A DNA stretch of 64,000 nucleotides, taken from assembly GCF_019207025.1 (NCBI RefSeq), contig NZ_JAEEGC010000035.1, forward strand, positions 1 to 64,000, read 5' to 3'. This document shows positions 61,362 to 64,000 of the stretch, in pieces. The first letter of the stretch is position 1, and the number at the start of each line of letters is the position of its first letter. Source of the stretch: Clostridium thailandense. Lineage in GTDB: Bacteria > Bacillota > Clostridia > Clostridiales > Clostridiaceae. The translations under genes and the position numbers were made by a program. Under the pieces are notes generated by a model. It saw only the letters and a list, made by a program, of their open reading frames with translations, searched no databases and was not told where the DNA came from.

Positions 61362-62801
61362 ATGAGTTATGAAACAACAATTGGTTTGGAAATACACGCT
61401 GAGTTAAATACAAAGACAAAAATATTTTGCAACTGTTCTACTAAGTTTGGCTCTGAACCAAACAGTAATACATGTCCAGTATGTTTAGGATTACCAGGAA
61501 CATTACCTGTTTTAAATGAAGAGGTAGTTAACTTAGCTATAAAGGCAGGTAAGGTTTTAAACTGTAAAATAAATAAATTAAATAAAATGGATAGAAAAAA
61601 TTATTTTTATCCAGACCTTACAAAAGCTTACCAAATTTCTCAGTTCGATTTACCAATCTGCAGCGGAGGATATGTTGAGTTTGAGCTTGATGGAGTTAAA
61701 AAGAAAGTAAGATTAAATAGAATACACATAGAAGAAGATCCAGCAAAACTTGTTCATTTGGAAGATGAACCATTCTCTTTAATAGATTATAACCGTGCAG
61801 GAGTACCACTAGCAGAAATAGTTACGGAGCCAGATATCCACTCACCAGCGGAAGCAGTAGCTTTTCTTAAGACTTTAAAATCCTTACTAGAATATGCAGA
61901 AGTTTCAGACTGTAGAATGGATCAAGGATCTATGAGATGTGATGCTAACATTTCTATGAAACCAGTAGGACAGGAAGCATTAAATACTAAAGTAGAAATT
62001 AAGAATATAAACTCCTTTAAAGAAGTTCAAAAAGCATTAGAGAAGGAACAGAAAAGACAACAAGAGCTTTATAATTTTGGAGAAGGGGATAAAATAAAGC
62101 AGGAGACTAGAAGATGGGATAGTGGAAAGGGAAGAACTATTCCTATGAGATCTAAGGAAGATGCTGATGATTACAGATACTTCCCAGATCCAGATTTGGT
62201 TCCTATAGTTTTAGAAGATAGTCAAATAGATAGAATAGAAGATACTATTCCAGAATTACCACCGGAGAAGAAAAAGAGATTTGCAGAACAGTTTAAGCTT
62301 ACAGAAAAAGAAGTGGATATTTTGGTTTCAGATAAAGCTTTAAGTCATTTTTATGAAGATGTTGTAAATTTAGGAGGAGATCCTAAATTTACTGCAAACT
62401 GGATTTTAGGAGATGTGCTTAGAGTATTAAAGGAAAAAGAAATAGAAGCTAGTGATATGACATTAAAACCGGAAATGCTTTGCAAGCTTATAAAGCTCAT
62501 AGGAGAAGGAAAAATAAGTACAACAGCAGGAAAAGAAGTATTTATTGAAATGTTTGAAAGTGGAAAAGATCCAGAAGAAGTAGTAAAGGAAAAAGGACTT
62601 GCGCAAATAAGTTCATCTGATGTATTAGAAAAAATAGTAGGTGAAGTCTTAGCTGCAAATCCTAAATCTATAGAAGACTATAAAAATGGAAAACTTCAGG
62701 CTGCTGGATTCTTAATGGGGCAGGTAATGAAGGCTAGTAAAGGTCAGGCAAACCCAGCAGTAGCTAAGGAACTTATAGCAGCAAAATTAAAAGAGTTCTA
62801 A
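61362..62801 (+). CDS. gatB: Amidotransferase subunit B
   Basis: 479 residues. It has the N-terminal GLEIHAELNTKTKIFC, zinc-type cysteines in CNCSTKFG and NTCPVCLGLPG, YFYPDLTKAYQISQ and a C-terminal YqeY-like tRNA-binding tail. It phosphorylates and amidates the misacylated tRNA. The last gene of the T-box operon; a palindromic element follows and probably terminates it. Confidence 0.96.
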   Translation: MSYETTIGLEIHAELNTKTKIFCNCSTKFGSEPNSNTCPVCLGLPGTLPVLNEEVVNLAIKAGKVLNCKINKLNKMDRKNYFYPDLTKAYQISQFDLPICSGGYVEFELDGVKKKVRLNRIHIEEDPAKLVHLEDEPFSLIDYNRAGVPLAEIVTEPDIHSPAEAVAFLKTLKSLLEYAEVSDCRMDQGSMRCDANISMKPVGQEALNTKVEIKNINSFKEVQKALEKEQKRQQELYNFGEGDKIKQETRRWDSGKGRTIPMRSKEDADDYRYFPDPDLVPIVLEDSQIDRIEDTIPELPPEKKKRFAEQFKLTEKEVDILVSDKALSHFYEDVVNLGGDPKFTANWILGDVLRVLKEKEIEASDMTLKPEMLCKLIKLIGEGKISTTAGKEVFIEMFESGKDPEEVVKEKGLAQISSSDVLEKIVGEVLAANPKSIEDYKNGKLQAAGFLMGQVMKASKGQANPAVAKELIAAKLKEF

Positions 62802-62830
62802 TATATATAATAAATTAAAATTTATAATAA

Positions 62831-63002
62831 GAGGCTGTTATACCATATAGATAACCACACCAGGAAGTAGACTTATACGCAGAAATGTGTTTCCAAAGCT
62901 GTAAGCACATATAAAAACTTTTTATAGTGCAGAAGCTTGGAAACACATTCCGAAGTGTAAGTCTACTTTCGGCTGTAGATATCTATAAGTGTGACAGGCC
63001 TC
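62831..63002. repeat. Long palindromic element
   Basis: About 172 bp with ends GAGGC...GCCTC. Nested arms are GAAGTAGACTTATAC/GTGTAAGTCTACTTTC and ATGTGTTTCCAAAGCT/AGCTTGGAAACACAT, with a central TATAAAAACTTTTTATA stem. This is the longest and best-preserved family member. It lies between gatB (plus) and the FMN-binding protein gene (minus) and is followed by TTTTATGTTTT. Confidence 0.8.
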
Positions 63003-63026
63003 TTTTATGTTTTCTAATCTTATTAA

Positions 63027-64000
63027 CTATAATTTAGCTTGACTTAATGCATCTTGAACTGCTTCAATAATTCCTCTACTACTAAAGGTAGCTCCTGATA
63101 CTGTGTCTACTGAAGTGGATTGAGCTGAAATTATTTCATCTGGTATTATATTTTCAACTCGTTGGTAAAATCTTGGTGTATCTTCATTTGATACTGTTTC
63201 AATGCCAGTAATTTTGCCATTTTTAATTGTAACTGCAATTTTAGTTGTACCACCTCTAAAACCGGTACCTGTTCCTGTGTAAGTTCCATCCTTATAATTA
63301 TGTGAAGTAGCTGAGGTATTATTTGTAGTATTAGTATTTGAATTTTCGCTTGATACAGTACTGCTTACAGCTATATTAGTAGATGAGGCTAAACCACTTT
63401 TTAGCAATACTGTTCCTGCCAAGTTGTTAGCAGCATAAATTCCTGTAAATGCAGCTATTGCAACTGAACTTGCTAGTGATGGATTAATATTTTCACCAAG
63501 TACATTTGCTTGGGTATTTTTTCTAGGGCATGTTTCAACACACTTCATACAATTGATACAATCTCCACCACATACACTGTTAACCTTATAAAGTGGCAAT
63601 CCCATTGAACAGTTGTTTGTACATAATTTACATTTACCGCATTTGTCATTAGGCTTTTTAATTTTAAATATGCTTATTTTTGAAAATAACGTAAATACAG
63701 CACCTAAGGGACACAAATATCTACAGAAAAATCTTTCAACAAAGAAAGCTCCTATTGATATTAAAACTAAAAGTATGAGCCCAATAGTATAGTTTGATAT
63801 TACTTGAGATAAGTCAGTTATCTGTGCAAAAGCATCCCAAGGACTGGCACTTTGAAAAATTTGGTTTCCCATTGTCCAGGCAAGGACTACAATTAGTAAT
63901 AGAATTATATATTTTACATATTTAAGTACAGCATCTATTTCTTTATTTACTTTAAAATTAATTTTAAAAACATTTTTAGAAACTAAGTGGAGTAAATCAT
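63027..64000 (-). CDS. NapH-type ferredoxin-FMN-binding membrane protein (5' end beyond window)
   Basis: The frame stays open from 63027 to the window edge with no stop, so ATG 63872 is internal and the protein is at least 324 residues. Visible parts are a transmembrane helix (YVKYIILLLIVVLAW), a second helix and the NapH/NosR motif FFCRYLCPLGAVF. Two 4Fe-4S clusters follow (CGKCKLCTNNC, CINCMKCVETCP), then another helix, a Ser/Thr/Asn linker, and a C-terminal FMN_bind domain (about 90 residues). That domain ends SVDTVSGATFSSRGI, whose Thr is the usual covalent flavin site. It is predicted to carry electrons across the membrane to an extracytoplasmic flavin. Partner unknown. Confidence 0.85.
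   Translation of the reverse strand, partial: DLLHLVSKNVFKINFKVNKEIDAVLKYVKYIILLLIVVLAWTMGNQIFQSASPWDAFAQITDLSQVISNYTIGLILLVLISIGAFFVERFFCRYLCPLGAVFTLFSKISIFKIKKPNDKCGKCKLCTNNCSMGLPLYKVNSVCGGDCINCMKCVETCPRKNTQANVLGENINPSLASSVAIAAFTGIYAANNLAGTVLLKSGLASSTNIAVSSTVSSENSNTNTTNNTSATSHNYKDGTYTGTGTGFRGGTTKIAVTIKNGKITGIETVSNEDTPRFYQRVENIIPDEIISAQSTSVDTVSGATFSSRGIIEAVQDALSQAKL

Noticed and set aside
1-64000. CRISPR arrays, tRNA or rRNA genes, insertion sequences, prophage or replication origin
   Set aside because: No spaced direct repeats, cloverleaf-like blocks with CCA-type ends, transposase or integrase motifs, or DnaA-box clusters were seen.

Overview
The window looks like chromosome from an anaerobic, low-GC Clostridium. 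The DNA is very AT-rich, Shine-Dalgarno sites are strong (AGGAGG/GGAGG), GTG and TTG starts occur, and the regulation is Firmicute-style: c-di-AMP, SAM-I and T-box leaders, and CsoR, MerR and LysR regulators. A monofunctional CO dehydrogenase, an archaeal-type aspartyl-tRNA synthetase with GatCAB, and a siroheme-to-heme (Ahb/NirJ) cluster also fit a clostridium. I see no rRNA, tRNA, CRISPR array, prophage or insertion sequence. Species-level placement is not possible from the sequence alone.

Layout. 1-3.9 kb: a c-di-AMP-riboswitch-controlled LysM/SleB cell-wall hydrolase, a decayed PAS/EAL signalling gene, a SIMPL protein and a double-GNAT protein. 3.9-13.4 kb: one long sulfur-assimilation operon behind a consensus promoter and a SAM-I riboswitch: siroheme sulfite reductase, AprA/AprB-like APS reductase, a sulfonate/sulfate-type ABC importer, CysD and CysN. 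13.5-20.3 kb: an ABC exporter, a P1B metal ATPase with its CsoR repressor and operator, an M48 protease, a metallophosphoesterase and a small unknown protein. 20.3-25.4 kb: cooS, gene remnants, and a chemoreceptor with an unusual cytosolic C-terminal domain. 25.7-29.6 kb: two DegT-type aminotransferases behind a MerR-methyltransferase fusion regulator, and a Cys-rich microprotein.

29.8-45.9 kb is a quinate/shikimate-type catabolic island in two related halves. Each half has a divergent LysR regulator, a YdiB-like shikimate/quinate dehydrogenase, an Old Yellow Enzyme-type FMN/FeS/FAD reductase and an MFS transporter. Between them lie a type I dehydroquinase, further MFS transporters, a TIM-barrel isomerase/dehydratase and an ABM-type monooxygenase. 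At 45.9-49.0 kb two arms face each other. One carries a small aromatic-rich ORF plus a shikimate-kinase homologue that has lost its P-loop. The other carries aroK-aroE plus a second copy of the same small ORF. Each small ORF has its own consensus promoter, an inverted repeat at the start site and a terminator; this is the best candidate here for something undescribed.

49.4-64 kb: nitroreductase, VOC, MBL-fold and GNAT genes; nirJ1-nirJ2-ahbA-ahbB for haem made from sirohaem; a DMT transporter; a ThiE-like protein; a T-box-controlled aspS2-gatCAB operon for Asn-tRNA(Asn) (and possibly Gln-tRNA(Gln)) formation; and the C-terminal part of a NapH/FMN-binding redox protein cut by the window edge. 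A dispersed family of imperfect palindromic elements, at least seven copies or fragments, sits mostly at the ends of convergent genes.
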